A DNA stretch of 64,000 nucleotides, taken from Manduca sexta (Eukaryota > Arthropoda > Insecta > Lepidoptera > Sphingidae). Below, piece by piece: positions 1 to 10,659 of this stretch; the stretch's first letter is position 1, and every line of letters begins with the position of its first letter. The stretch spans positions 2,478,600 to 2,542,599 of the forward strand of contig NC_051115.1 of assembly GCF_014839805.1 (NCBI RefSeq), in the 5' to 3' direction. The notes beneath the pieces are model-generated. The model searched no databases, had not been told where the DNA came from, and was given only the letters and a program-made list of their open reading frames with translations. The position numbers and the translations under genes were made by a program.

Positions 1-299
1 TAATTAGGAACAGGCGTTAGGTACAGTACCACAAAAATAGTTAGTCCATGTTAGATATAAACAAACATATTTTTCTATATCTAAAATAAAGAAAACCGTA
101 TATAGGTATCAGTAAAAAAAAATTACACAAATATAGACGGTATTGGTTCGAAAATTTTCGTGGCTGACTGTACATAGAATCAAAATGTACAAAGTATACA
201 AGTGGACATAATACATTGAAGTGGATATCTTAAACAAGTATTTAACAAGTAGATATAATACATATCAGGTGGCTAAAACAAATCGATCATTAATAAAAT

Positions 300-498
300 A
301 ATGATCTATTCCAAAATTGTTAATTTGTGGGAATCGTCAAAAAAATTATTTCTGTTGGCGACCTTTTTTTTAACTTGCCTTAAAATGTAACTTATTAAAG
401 ATAGGTCAAAACTGAAACCTATAGCATGAAAAAAAGTCACAAACAGAAATTCGTTTTTTGACGATTCCCACAAATTAAAAATTTTGGAATAGGTCATT
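300..498. mobile_element. Fold-back (palindromic) MITE
   Basis: Two inverted arms of about 56 bp (300-355 and 443-498) are nearly perfect reverse complements; each carries the core ttgtgggaatcgtcaaaaa. The spacer is about 87 bp. No transposase is encoded, so this looks like a non-autonomous fold-back element. The short minus-strand ORF across it is only a by-product of the arms. Confidence 0.75.
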
Positions 499-635
499 TC
501 ATTAAAAGTGCGAGGTATTCACAACCAAATATATACAAAGTAAAAAGGATTTTAAGTCCAAGCTAAAAAACTTAGATTTATTTAACAGAGCTCTTATCCA
601 AGCACACAAGAATTTCGAAGGTACGCGTAGTATTC

Positions 636-728
636 ACACTGCAGCGTGATTGACTAAGTTAAAACCCTCTCAGTAGAGATCCGTGCCCAGCAGTGGGACA
701 ATATATACACTACACAGGTCTGATATAA
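636..728 (+). mobile_element. Decayed 3' end of tRNA-derived SINE (family C)
   Basis: The stretch resembles the 3' part of the family C SINE seen many times in this window: 'cactgcagcgtg', 'ccctctcagtagag', 'cagcagtgggac' and 'gtctgatataat'. The 5' tRNA-like half is missing. Confidence 0.55.
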
Positions 729-835
729 TAAATACTTTGAAATCAGTGAGAAACAAGCGTATAGAGGGATGGGTGGCCCTAGTCAATCTTAGAATTGTTA
801 TGCTCATTCACTGGGCTTTAAGAAGCTTACTGTTA

Positions 836-1140
836 CTATAAATTGGACACAGTTATACCAAAAAGTACTTTTTAAACATTTGTGGTTATTTGTAACAGCT
901 GAATTTAAAAAAATCTACTTTAAGACAGCTGTTTCTAAAAATTTGACATAGTTATACCAAAATGTACTTTTTAAACAACATTTGTATATTTGTACAACTG
1001 GATATTCTAAAAAAAAAATTCCTATAATTTTAAGGCGGATATCTGTCCCTACTATAAATCAGACATAGGTAGTTATACCTTAAATTTAAAAAGTTAAATG
1101 AACTTTTAAATTATTTGTGGTTATTTGTAACAGCTTAATT
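836..1140. repeat. Degenerate three-copy tandem repeat
   Basis: Three imperfect copies of a unit of roughly 100 bp share 'agttatacc', 'gtactttttaaac' and 'tttgtggttatttgtaacag'. The region is AT-rich and has no coding signal. Confidence 0.5.
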
Positions 1141-1305
1141 TTTCTACATATAAAACTTATTTGATTCATATATTTTATCAGATATAAATATCCTGTTGTT
1201 TGCTGAACAGTAAAGTACCCCATTTGGGTAGTTTGTTAAAATTAACATATTTTTATGTCATTAGTGGGTTTATATATTGCTTGTTATTGTTCTGAGGTAT
1301 TTGGC

Positions 1306-1546
1306 ATAACTGAGTTTGATTTTAAAATGTACAATGCGATCAAATTTACAAGTGTAAATACAAAAAAAACATTTTTGTATTCAATTAATCTGGACCCCCC
1401 TGTAAATTAAATAGCTACTGTTGGGAAAGCATAACTGTGTTCAATTTTAAAACGACCAATACGATCAAATTTACAAAAACAAAAAAAACATTTTTTTATT
1501 CAATTACTCTGGACCCCCCAGTAAAATAACTAGCTAATGTTGAGAA
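1306..1546. repeat. Two-copy imperfect tandem repeat of about 118 bp
   Basis: Two adjacent copies share 'gcgatcaaatttacaa', 'acaaaaaaaacattttt', 'attcaatta' and 'ctggaccccccagtaaa' with small changes. The rest of 499-2036 is AT-rich with no gene that I can support. Confidence 0.6.
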
Positions 1547-2036
1547 AACATCAATATATTTATAATATGTACTAAGTACTAGATGTGGCGTTCCGAAAAC
1601 TCACTGTGTTGTAAGTGTACTGCAATCCTGTATTGGTTGCCATATTACTTATACTCTAAAGCGCTTTAGCACAGCATGTTTAAAATTTGATTAAACAATT
1701 GATGTTTTAACGCTGCAGCGAACTTTAGTTCTAACTCCGATTTTGAACAAATAATTTATATGGACGTTCCAGTCTATAGAATATACAATGTGAGAAAACA
1801 ATATATATTTTGTATTGAACTCAATAAAATTACCTTAAAAGGCTTACCTAGTGTTGTACCCGTATTTTCTTTACATAGCTAATATATACATGCTTTTTTT
1901 TTACGAAGAGGTAGGCAGCAAGCAAGCGCAACTGGTATACCCTATTTTCGCCATGTGTATTCCATGTGATAGGTGGCGGTCTATCGCTGTCAATTTATGT
2001 ATATTTATACAACGCCCAGTTTCAACTATTGAATAG

Positions 2037-2322
2037 CTTTTTTCATTGCTTTGAATAACGAGACGAGCTTGCCGTTCGCCTGATGGTAAGCGATACGACC
2101 AGAAACAGTAGAAACAACACCTTGAATTACGTATTGTTTGGTATTCCACTGCGCTGGTCTGAGACATGAGAAGATAATTATTATATCCAGTAGTTACACT
2201 GGCTACAATGTCCTTCAAATCGGAACACAACAGTGACTACACACTGCTTGACAGAAATAGACATTGCGGTAGTACCTACCCAGGACTCTCACATATGAGA
2301 CCTACCACCAGTAAATTCATGC
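2037..2322 (-). mobile_element. LINE 3'-tail repeat (family E), antisense
   Basis: Read on the minus strand it runs from 'ctggtggtaggtctcatatgtg' features through 'ctggctacaatgtcc' complement to 'gcttaccatcaggcgaacgg' and ends near 'cattcaaagcaatg', the tail type of many lepidopteran non-LTR retrotransposons. About ten copies lie in this window (for example 33276, 41001, 49386, 58826). No coding part is left. Confidence 0.65.
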
Positions 2323-2394
2323 ACGAGAATGAGAATGAATTATAAATAACGAAGACACCCGTTGTGGGCGAATACCTATTTTTTATACGTGGCA

Positions 2395-2600
2395 GGAACC
2401 CTACGCCTGATGGTAAGAGTGGTGTCCAATAGACTGTCGACTGACGAGAGATGATTACCCCTCAGTCGACACAATTATGCCTGTTGGAATATACACAGGT
2501 TGATCCCGGAACGCGACACATGAGCCACTACGGCGGGTTTTAACACCTTGTGTACGCTATCCAGGCGGATATAAAATATATACGTTCCGAAGACTGCAGC
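2395..2600 (+). repeat. Dispersed repeat family P
   Basis: It shares 'gtccaatagactgtcgactgac', 'acaattatgcctgttgg', 'ctgatcccggaacgcgac' type blocks and 'gcgggttttaacacc' with 26408-26880, 47400-47665 and 56200-56385. The class is unknown; it is possibly a long non-coding retroelement tail. Confidence 0.55.
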
Positions 2601-2642
2601 CTTCATGGACCATCGGCTAAAAAATAAAAAAATATATATCAA

Positions 2643-2936
2643 ACTAGCTGACCCGCCAGACGTCCCGTCTTAACTATGAATTTGCAGCGCATTCTGTCAA
2701 TCGCTGACAGTTATTTCAAACAATTGACAGTTATATAAAATTAATAGTTTCGTTAAGTTTTCTAAAAGTTTCTAATTTTCCGCGCAATTTTTGAATTTTT
2801 TCTTTCATAAGAACCTTCTCCTGTCAATAACAAACAGAACAAAAAAAAATAGTGAAATCGGTTCAGCCGTTCACGCGTGATGGCGTGACCAAGGGAAATA
2901 GGGATTCAATTTTATATATATATAGATATAGGTAGA
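2643..2936 (+). mobile_element. RTE-like non-autonomous retroelement (family A)
   Basis: It begins 'ctagctgacccgccagacg' and ends 'cagccgttcacgcgtgatgg' then a TATATATAGATAT tail. That 3' end resembles lepidopteran RTE elements, whose tails are short TA/GAT repeats instead of poly(A). Further copies lie at 25756, 33690, 39069 (minus), 42404, 58364 and 62274. No reading frame is present. Confidence 0.65.
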
Positions 2937-3248
2937 TATTGTTATTGACTTCTCGGATAACCAACACCTCAATCCCATGACTTTGAACATTGCAGTCTTC
3001 GACAGAAAAAATTATACTATAAAGGACTAAAATATTCCGGCAGTTCTAAACTAAACTTAAAATAAATACAACTAATATCACTTTGAAATTAGATAATACT
3101 ATTTGATCAAACCGCATATACCAATAAGGAAGAACGCTTGCAATCCTTCGTGAAAATTGACCAATGAGAACAAAGCTTTAACCTCATCAGTTGCAGGAGG
3201 TCCACTTGACCATGGGCCTCCTCCAAAGATTTCCAAATCGACTTATTC

Positions 3249-3477
3249 CACCGTGCTAAGCTCAAAAGCGGTATCTCAAAAAAAATTAAAATCTTGATTT
3301 TTATGTCGTCAGATAGCTTAAAGATTCATCCAATGAACTTACTTAAATAACGGTATCTTGTTTAGAACTTGTTAAAAAGCCTTAAAAGAGTTTCTCTATC
3401 TGTTTTACATACAAAACTTCGATTATCTCGAAATAAGGTTTCCCTGACATACCGCTTTTGAGCTTAGCATGGCGGTA
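3249..3477. mobile_element. TIR MITE, family L, copy 1
   Basis: Terminal inverted repeats of about 27 bp (core 'gctaagctcaaaagcggta') bound 229 bp without coding potential. Two more copies lie at 23999-24209 and 26160-26407 with the same interior ('atttttatgtcgtcagatag', 'gaaataaggtttccctgac'). Confidence 0.8.
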
Positions 3478-3899
3478 TTGTAAGCCTGCATCCAGCGACC
3501 TCTTGCATCTTTGAAGTCATCTGTCCACCTTGTTTTAACTTCACTTTACCTATCTTAATCTTGGATCCATACCCAAAAACCGATTGACGAGCCATCTGTC
3601 TCGATAAAATTTATTGATCCATTGTTGATGGATTGAAGAGATTTTAACATCAGTATCACGCCACTATCCATAGGGGTAGGTAGAGACTATGGATTACCAC
3701 TTTGCACGATTCTGGCATACTTCTCTCGCTTCCTTATCAATCTTTCCATGCATCGTCGGTTTTGGGTACTTTTGACCTGTCCTTTAAGAATGTGATCTGA
3801 CATTCAAAGGTTCATCCATAAATCTCCTTTGAGTCTCCTATCATCCTCTCCAAATGCCCACCTTAACACCCTACTCAATTTTGGTAATAAACAATTTCA

Positions 3900-6800
3900 C
3901 TATCGATTGTTCACAAAATTCCTTTTCGAAAAACAGAATACACATGTAATTCTTCCACAACCGCAAATTAACTTCCTTTGATTAGCTATACTGCGAGGCA
4001 TACTCATAATCCTGGTACACCTTTTTTCTTCATCCACATCAGCTTTAATCTTTTTAACAAATTTATTATGTTTAAAAAACGCGACAACTTTCTCGTTTCG
4101 TTTATATTTAGTTTTCATTACCTTCCTTGGTTTGATAACTTTACACTTTCTTTTTTCTTTTTCTGGCTTTGTTTCTGGTACTCTAGTTGTATTGTCTATG
4201 ATCGGAGTTTCATCTATTACTATATCTGAGAGCATCTCTTCTGACCGTGTAAGCATTTCAACATCATCATCATCCAGAAAGCGGACATTCGTGTCAGATA
4301 TGCTATCAAACTCGTCAGAAATGGCGTCATCAGAGCTTTTCTCCTTCGAAGATTCAGTATAACTGAATTTCGCGCTTTCGTTAAACTCTACATTATTAGA
4401 TTGGTAAGGAAACTTCAGGAGCGGCGGCAGGGTTTCTGGCACGATGTCTTTTATTTCCATTTCTTGCCTCTTTACCGGTGATGATTCTTTTATAGGTATT
4501 TCTATGGTTTCCAAATCTTTTAGCAATTCGTCTTCATTCACGCTTATGTCTGACAGGATCTCTCCTTCGCTGCTATCTAACACTTTAAATGCGCTAGTAT
4601 TAACACTCATATTTATATTTTCATTATAAGAATTGTGAATCTCATCATCAGCAACATGAATAATTTCATTATCGTTATGCTCATTATTTTCATTATATTT
4701 AATTTCATCATTCTTATTACTAGGAACTTCATTTTTTACACAATCATGTTGAATTTCATTTTTAATAACTTCATTGTTAATTGAAATAGGTTCTACGACG
4801 ATATCTTTAGAAATTTCATCATCTTTTTTTGCAGTAAAAATTCTATTCTTTAAATTGCTTAAAATATGTTCTAATTTGTTCTTCTTTTTAATGACTTGTT
4901 TGTTCTTGTTTTGTCTGTTCAACAGCTGCGCTCTTATTTGGACGTCTTCTTCTATTGGTGGCGGAGATTCCGAGATGCCCTCTATTGCTTCCTTGACTAA
5001 CTCCTTTTCTATGGGATCTGAAAATAATTGAAAATAATTTTACATACATATACAATGCGCCGCGCCTTTTTTCTTTATTAATAATATCAGCCCTGTATAT
5101 AATATACAGCATTAGGCCATGGGCGGTGTAGGCTGTTTACCATTAGGCGGATTGCTTCCTCGTTTGCCTACTAAGCAAATAAAAAAGCACTGCTGGGCAC
5201 GGGCCTCCTGCACTACTGAGAAGGATTAGACCTTAGTCCACCACGCTGGCCTAATGTGGATTGGCGGACTTCACACACCATCAAAATTCCTATAGAGAAC
5301 TTCTCAGGCAGATTTCCTCACGATGTTTTCCTTCACCGTTAAAGCAAGCGATAATCCACAAACAATACACATAATTTAAGAAAAGTCAAAGGTGTGTGCA
5401 CTTGGGAATTTAACCTGCAGACATTCGTCTCAGCAGTCCGTTGCCACACCCAACTAGGCCATCGCCGCTTTCCTTTATTAGGGGTAGACTGTAGTTTAAA
5501 AAGAAAGGGATGAGCTTAGGGGTGAGCTAAATAAAATACTTGCTCGCTGCATGAGTGTCGCGCCCCATACAGCCTTTTTTTATTGGCTTAGGCAAACGAG
5601 CAAGCGGTCTGCCTGATAGTAAGCATTTGACGCCCATGGACTAAAGCAATGCCAGAGGTACAGTAAAGCCGTTGCCTACCGAAAAACCTATTAGTAAAGA
5701 AGCGCACAAAAAGTTGCAGTAACTGAGCGTGTGTGAGTATTTGCAGCGCATTCGCCATAATTGGATATCTTTAAATAAAGCTAATGTTTTTCCGTATTTA
5801 GTCTCGGCTCGTTTCTAATGAACGCGGTGTCACGCTAACTTCCTGACTCCGAGCTGCAACTGGGAAGTTTAAGATGGAAAAACCCAGTCACTTTTGTGTT
5901 ACGGTTTAAAAGGCATTGTAGCCAGTGTAACTTGACATAAAACTTGACATCTCATATCTCAGGAAGGCGAGCGCCGTGGAAGACCAAATAATACTTTGTA
6001 ATTCAAGGTGTTGGTGTTTCTACTGTTTATGTATCTTATCGCTTACCATCAGGCGAACGGCAAGCTCGTCTCGTCATTAAAAGTATTATACCAATTAAGT
6101 TAAGTTAGGGGATTAATTAGCATTGTTAGCATGCTAAATCACATTTAGCATTTTATAAATTAAATACAGTTGCTAAATTTCGTGAAGTGCTAATTAATTT
6201 GTGTGTTAGCGCGCTTTGCATTAGTGCAAGCGTGTGCGCTCTCCTTAGCGCCCGCTGGAATAATCATAAATTTCGTTCTAAATACTTTATAATACACCAA
6301 TAATAGTTACTCGGTGGTGTAGTTATATTGCATGCCCGGTACAATAGCGCTCTGAGGTCCTGGGTTCGAATCCCGGGTTGGGCAAAGTGATATTTGGGTT
6401 TTTTTCTGCTCAGTATCAGCCCGGAGTCTGGAATTTTTGCCCGATATGGCGATAGGCTCGCCCCCTATCACATCATGGGACGGAACATACTTGACGAAAA
6501 GTGGGTGCCCTAGTTGCGCCTCTGCATACCCCTTCGGGGATAAATGCGTGATATTATGTATGTAATAATAGTTACCTTCGCAATACTCGTCGTACGGCGC
6601 GTCCTCCCACCACACAGGGCTTGGGCACGTCAGTATCTCCATCAGGTCATCGTCATCTAGCTTCTGTGTGTCCTCCATTAACCTCACTATCTCGGTCATG
6701 CTGAGTTCAGAGTACTCTATCCGCTGAGGGTCTTTGGGTTCTGTCACGTCACCTGAAAGTTGAAATTCGTGTGTTAGGTATCAGCTATTATAGAGGGCGC

Positions 6801-9014
6801 CTGTGGCGAAAGGGAAGCCGACACAACATATAAGTACTAATAATATTTTACATTTTCATCTAAGTATTTTACATCTACGTTTCGAGTAACTTATTTTAGT
6901 GTTATTTTCAAGTAGATATGTCTAAGATGTTTTTATTACATAGATACGTTGTCCGAGCTCAATACTGGCAAGACGAAAGTAAGGTAATTGCCCGACTTAA
7001 CAGCCAATGAGCGTGCGGCACTAACGTTGTTACATAACTGTCAATGTATATACATCCTTTTCTAACGAATGTGTGCTGCATCTTTTTATTCCTTCTTCGA
7101 TTCAATTTGTAATTATATGTACAGGTACGTGCCTATAGCAAATAGTGCGCCGTTTTTATGTGCCATTTTGTTAGTGTATGACGCGTCTATTTGTAAAACG
7201 TCATTGAGATATGTGGTTTCATTTAGTAACGCGACTTTAAAATGACCCTGTATAGGTAGTATTAATATAATAATAATAATCTTTATTGCCACAATTATAT
7301 AAAAATACATTTTATTTTGAATCCCATGACACTCGAACTAGTGTTAACTGTATCACGGGAGTCAGAGTCTTCTCACAATATGAATGAATGTGGTTTGTAA
7401 ACCGTTTTGATAATTAGATTTTACATAAATTACGAAAGGGAAGCCGGTAGAAATTGGCTTCTATGGACCCTTTGCCGCTGGAGGACTAGCCCTTTATCAC
7501 TTGTGGAATACATTCAGCGAGGTTGGGTGAATTAGTGGCGACTCTTACTATGCGAATGCGTTGCACTCCAGGCGTTATTATTTAAATAGCCACAATGGCG
7601 CGAGACCACACGCCTCGTGTTAAAATTGCTTTAGCAGTGCGGTAAAAAACACACATTTTGTGGCCGATGTAAACACCTATTGTGTTGTCTGCACATTTGC
7701 ATTATTTTCACTGGTTATACGTATGGCGCCGCTTTCGTGTTGCTTACGCGAGAGCGGGACAATGCCTGGTGTGTTTTAGAGCGCGAAAAAAAAAATTTAT
7801 GAATGATGATTTTCGTTACAAAATTTTAAATCAAACTTCGAGTTATTATTTCCAAAGTAACTAAATATTAGAGCTTGTGTTGAATTTAGAACAACTCGTT
7901 ACCCCCTCCCCCCTCGCCAATTCACACCCTCCCATAAAATAAAAATCATGTTTTTGAGGACATAAAAACAAAATAAATACGCTTGTACCAGCGCAGTATG
8001 TTGTTGCACTGCTATTCACACGCCTTACCTACAGTGTTGACTGACCCGGGATTCTAACCTGATCTGCTAACCCACAATCCATATACGATAGTATATGCAT
8101 TATCATAAAGCTTGAACTAATACTCTCAAAATTTACCACTATAGAGTTAAAGCGACTAATCGTTATCGGCTCTTTTCTGTAAGTGTGGATAGGCAGCGGC
8201 TTCCAAAAATTACGGCTTTAGAGAGGAGGGGTAAGGGGCTAAACGGGCAATCGCTCGAGGCCTCGAGTGACCTCGCACAATATCCAACTGAGCACCTTTT
8301 TTCTTTATTCTACCCGGTTCAACAACGCATTGTAAGCATCATTCCCTACGAAATTTTTGAAATCAGGCAATTTTTTGCTCATGGGTCTTTGAACCGGCTG
8401 AAGCCGCCACTGGCAAGGGGTGCAAAGAAAAAAGGCCTCGTAAAGATTTGCCTTTCGAAACTTTGCGCTGGTTAAAGCCGTCAGAGGCTTTCGGTAAATT
8501 TCGGCTTTCGATAGGCAGCGGCTTTACTGTACTCCTGGCATTGTAAGCCTATGAACAGCGAAGCTTACCATCAGTTAGAACACTTACTCATCCTACAAAG
8601 GCAATACAAAAAAAAAACACCTTTTTGTGGTACAATCGGCTTTCTTTTTCTCCTCTCACTAATATCCTTCAAATTATGACTATTTTTCAAAATTGTTTTC
8701 TTTTTCGGTGTGTGCCTTTTCAGCTTTTGTGGGTAATATTCACTAATATATGTTGTTTCTGGAGTCTTCGTTCTCTGGGTAGCACGTTTAATTTTTAACT
8801 TGGGGTACATATCTATATCGTTGGATGTGGTGGGGCTAGGAATAGGCTTAGGGGAGGGCGGGGAGGGTGCGGAAACGGGGTCTGGCGATGGCGTTCGAGA
8901 AGGACTATCCGTATAAGTGGGGCTATTGCTCTTTTTCGACTTGCCCTTTCTAAACTTGTATTTTTTCTGTCTGTTCCGCGTTTTGGTCGTTTTCGCGGCA
9001 TCTTTGTTCGCCAT
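3900..9014 (-). CDS. Three-exon gene, unrecognised Lys-rich probable nuclear protein, 562 aa
   Basis: Proposed coding exons are 9014-8621 (ATG at 9014-9012), 6752-6576 and 5017-3900 (stop TAG at 3902-3900). Acceptors are 'gttccag|GC', 'actttcag|GT' and 'attttcag|AT'; donors are 'AAAAG|gtgttt' and 'GAAG|gtaact'. Both junctions are phase 1 and the exons sum to 1689 nt, exactly 563 codons. I do not recognise the family. Exon 1 is Lys/Arg-rich with a Ser/Pro-rich stretch (about residues 30-65); exon 2 is acidic and aromatic ('WWEDAPYDEYCE'); exon 3 is Asn/Glu/Asp-rich, then basic (about 470-530), and ends in a Cys cluster (CGCGRITCVFC) that might bind metal. There is no signal peptide or membrane segment, so a nuclear location is inferred from the basic patches. 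An acceptor lies only 2 nt before the ATG, so an upstream 5' exon is expected but was not located. The introns hold SINE and LINE fragments. Confidence 0.72.
5081..5470 (-). mobile_element. tRNA-derived SINE (family C), interrupted, in intron 2
   Basis: Read on the minus strand it has the 5' tRNA-like head (A box near 'ctagttgg', B-box region 'caggttaaattccc'), the body 'tgaaggaaaacatcgtgagg', and the 3' end 'agggctgatattattaata'. A LINE tail (5113-5189) lies inside it. Confidence 0.75.
5113..5189 (+). mobile_element. LINE 3' tail inserted in the SINE
   Basis: It reads 'taccattaggcggattgctt' then 'gcctactaagcaaataaaaa', a lepidopteran LINE tail with its A-rich end. It sits between 'acagca' and 'agcactgc' of the family C SINE, with a short possible target duplication (agca). 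Confidence 0.6.
5572..5695 (-). mobile_element. LINE 3' tail, antisense
   Basis: On the minus strand 'ggtaggcaacggctttactg', 'cattgctttagtccatgggcg', 'gcttactatcaggcagacc' and 'gcctaagccaataaaaaaa' follow in the order of a LINE 3' end. It lies inside intron 2 of the minus-strand gene. Confidence 0.6.
5932..6098 (+). mobile_element. LINE 3'-tail repeat (family E)
   Basis: Same tail as at 2037 but in the sense direction: 'catctcatatctcaggaagg', 'ggtgttggtgtttctactgt', 'gcttaccatcaggcgaacgg', 'cgtctcgtcatta'. It is 5' truncated. Confidence 0.65.
6305..6568 (+). mobile_element. tRNA-derived SINE (family D) next to a splice donor
   Basis: It has an A box-like 'ggtggtgtagtt', a clear B box 'gggttcgaatccc', then 'gcccggagtctggaattt', 'gatatggcgataggctcgcc' and 'ccccttcggggataaatgcg'. 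Other copies are at 9234, 28196 (minus), 34112 and 56666. It ends only 7 bp before the 5' splice site (6575) of intron 2 of the minus-strand gene. Confidence 0.75.
6855..7265 (+). repeat. Fragments of dispersed repeat family U
   Basis: 'catctacgtttcgagtaact', 'gttattttcaagtagatatg', 'gtggtttcatttagtaacgc' and 'atgaccctgtat' match blocks at 48285-48400 and 56960-57075 in the same order, with unrelated sequence between. I see no gene in 6755-8184 on either strand; 7430-7490 matches the 3' end of the hAT-type MITE at 46463-46895. Confidence 0.45.
8185..8578 (+). mobile_element. Probable LINE-derived fragment in intron 1
   Basis: The motif 'ataggcagcggctt' occurs at both ends, and the right end 'ggctttactgtactcctggc ... 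gcttaccatcag' matches LINE tails here (compare 5572-5695 reversed). The 96-codon plus-strand ORF matches no protein I know and lies wholly in this repeat. Confidence 0.4.
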
Positions 9015-9233
9015 GCCTGGAACTAAAAAAAATATATTCAAAAAAATATTTAGTAAACGAGAATAATAATTTATAGAATTTGATTTGGCACAGCAACGTG
9101 ACACCACGCAATATTTATAATTATTTATTTAATAAAATAATGGTAGTTATGCAAGTCAGACATTCTTAAAGAGTAGGGTCCATAAATATACACATTTTTT
9201 TTGTGCATCGGAAGTGAAAATATATAGGTATAG

Positions 9234-9452
9234 ATTGCCTCAGTGGCGATGTTACGTGAGGCCTCAAGGTTCAAATCACAGGTCAGGCAGTAATATTGGG
9301 TTTTTTGCTCAACATCAGCCCGGAGTCTAGAATCTGTGGCCAATATGGCGATACGCTTCCTCCCCCTATCACATCATAGGACGGAATAATGACGCAAAGT
9401 GAGTGCCCTAATTGCATCTTTAACTACTCCTTCGAGAATAAAGGCAAGATGT
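9234..9452 (+). mobile_element. SINE family D, decayed copy
   Basis: It starts near 'gcctcagtggcgatgttacg', has a mutated B box 'aggttcaaatcac', then 'cagcccggagtctagaat' and 'caatatggcgatacgcttcc'; it ends near 'ccttcgagaataaaggc'. Confidence 0.6.
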
Positions 9453-9570
9453 ATGTGTTAAATAATCAAGGAATTTATGTTGTTTGCGGCTTCAGCCTCA
9501 TTGAAGCCTACACCTACAATTTTTTCTAAAACACTATATGACACCAGCGCCATCTATTTTAAAATAATTT

Positions 9571-9657
9571 TCCGCGCATTTTTTTGAAAAAATTCTTTCA
9601 TAAGAACCTTCTCCTGACAATAACAAACACAACAAAAAAAAAATAGTGAAATCATTC
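9571..9657 (+). mobile_element. Internal fragment of RTE-like family A
   Basis: 'ttttccgcgcatttttttga', 'ttctttcataagaaccttct', 'cctgacaataacaaacac' match the middle of the unit at 2643-2936; both ends are missing. Confidence 0.6.
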
Positions 9658-9759
9658 TTCATTTAACAACAATAAACTAGCTGGTGTTCCAATGTACTCT
9701 GGATGCAATTGTTTTTTGTTATATATTATAATATGATCTCATTTTATGTTACCACAGAA

Positions 9760-9942
9760 ATGAAGTCTATTCTGGTAAAAAGCACTTCTGAGTGATCTCA
9801 CAGGGCCCCACGATGCAGGCTTGCCTAGTGTGGGGACCGTTGTCAATGCATTAATTCATTTCGTACATTATTGTAAAATTTCATACTTTGTGTATTCGTT
9901 TTGTATAAGATCTTTTGTGTTAAATAAATAAATAAAACAGTA
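9760..9942 (+). mobile_element. Possible LINE 3' end with AATAAAT-type tail
   Basis: 'cccacgatgcaggcttgcc', 'gtgtggggaccgttgtcaat' and a terminal 'taaataaataaataaaac' look like a non-LTR retrotransposon 3' end. There is only one copy here, so the call is tentative. Confidence 0.4.
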
Positions 9943-10100
9943 TTTGTTGTACTCTCCTTTTAAAAGCAAACTGAGAGGTGACCAATTTATTATGAACTCT
10001 TATATACTGCCCAACTATCGACATAATCTGCTATTGAGAATATAAAAAATATTAAATTGACTTTTGTATTGTATTGATATAACAGTATGTAGCTTTTGAC

Positions 10101-10465
10101 TTAAGGCGATACCTCAAGGTCCATTTTCATACATTTTGTTTCGGCTTTAATCTGGGTAACTAAACAAGTATTGGCAAGTAAAGAATTTAAATTCACGTCT
10201 AGTTAGTGATTAGTTCTCGCAGTTGAAGAAAAACGTAAAAATAATTAATAATCATGGATATTTCGGCCTTTAAAATTTAATATGACGAAATTTTAAAGGC
10301 AGAAATATCCATGATTATTAATTATTTTTACATTTTTCTTCAACTGCGAGAACTAATCACTAACTAGACGTGAATTTAAATTCTTTACTTGCCAATACTT
10401 GTTTAGTTACCCAGATTAAATCCGAAACAAAATGTATGAAAATGGACCTTGAGGTATCGCCTTAA
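10101..10465. mobile_element. TTAA-flanked long palindromic MITE, copy 1
   Basis: A 365-bp near-perfect palindrome is bounded by TTAA (10101-10104, 10462-10465). Arms of about 170 bp start GGCGATACCTCAAGGTCC and end in the exact complement; the centre is about 15 nt near 10280. TTAA duplication is typical of piggyBac-like and related DNA transposons. No coding sequence. A sister copy is at 39445-39811. Confidence 0.85.
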
Positions 10466-10659
10466 TCCATTCATTCAATCAAAAGTCAGTTCAAAAGTAT
10501 TTGAATTCATTAAGGCATCATTTTAAGTGTTTATTATTTTTCTAGTATTAGATCCTCTAGTAAGTAGTCAGGAAATGTAGGGAAACTAATGAAATATATG
10601 TCTACATGTTTGTCTCACTATTACAAGATTTTATGTTATATTTGATGTGTAAATTTAAT

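Noticed and set aside
6307..6575. Read-through part of the minus-strand ORF at 6307-6747
   Set aside because: The last 86 codons are SINE sequence after a good splice donor, so I end the exon at 6576.
8185..8475. 96-codon plus-strand ORF
   Set aside because: Contained in a LINE-like repeat in intron 1 of the minus-strand gene; no motif.
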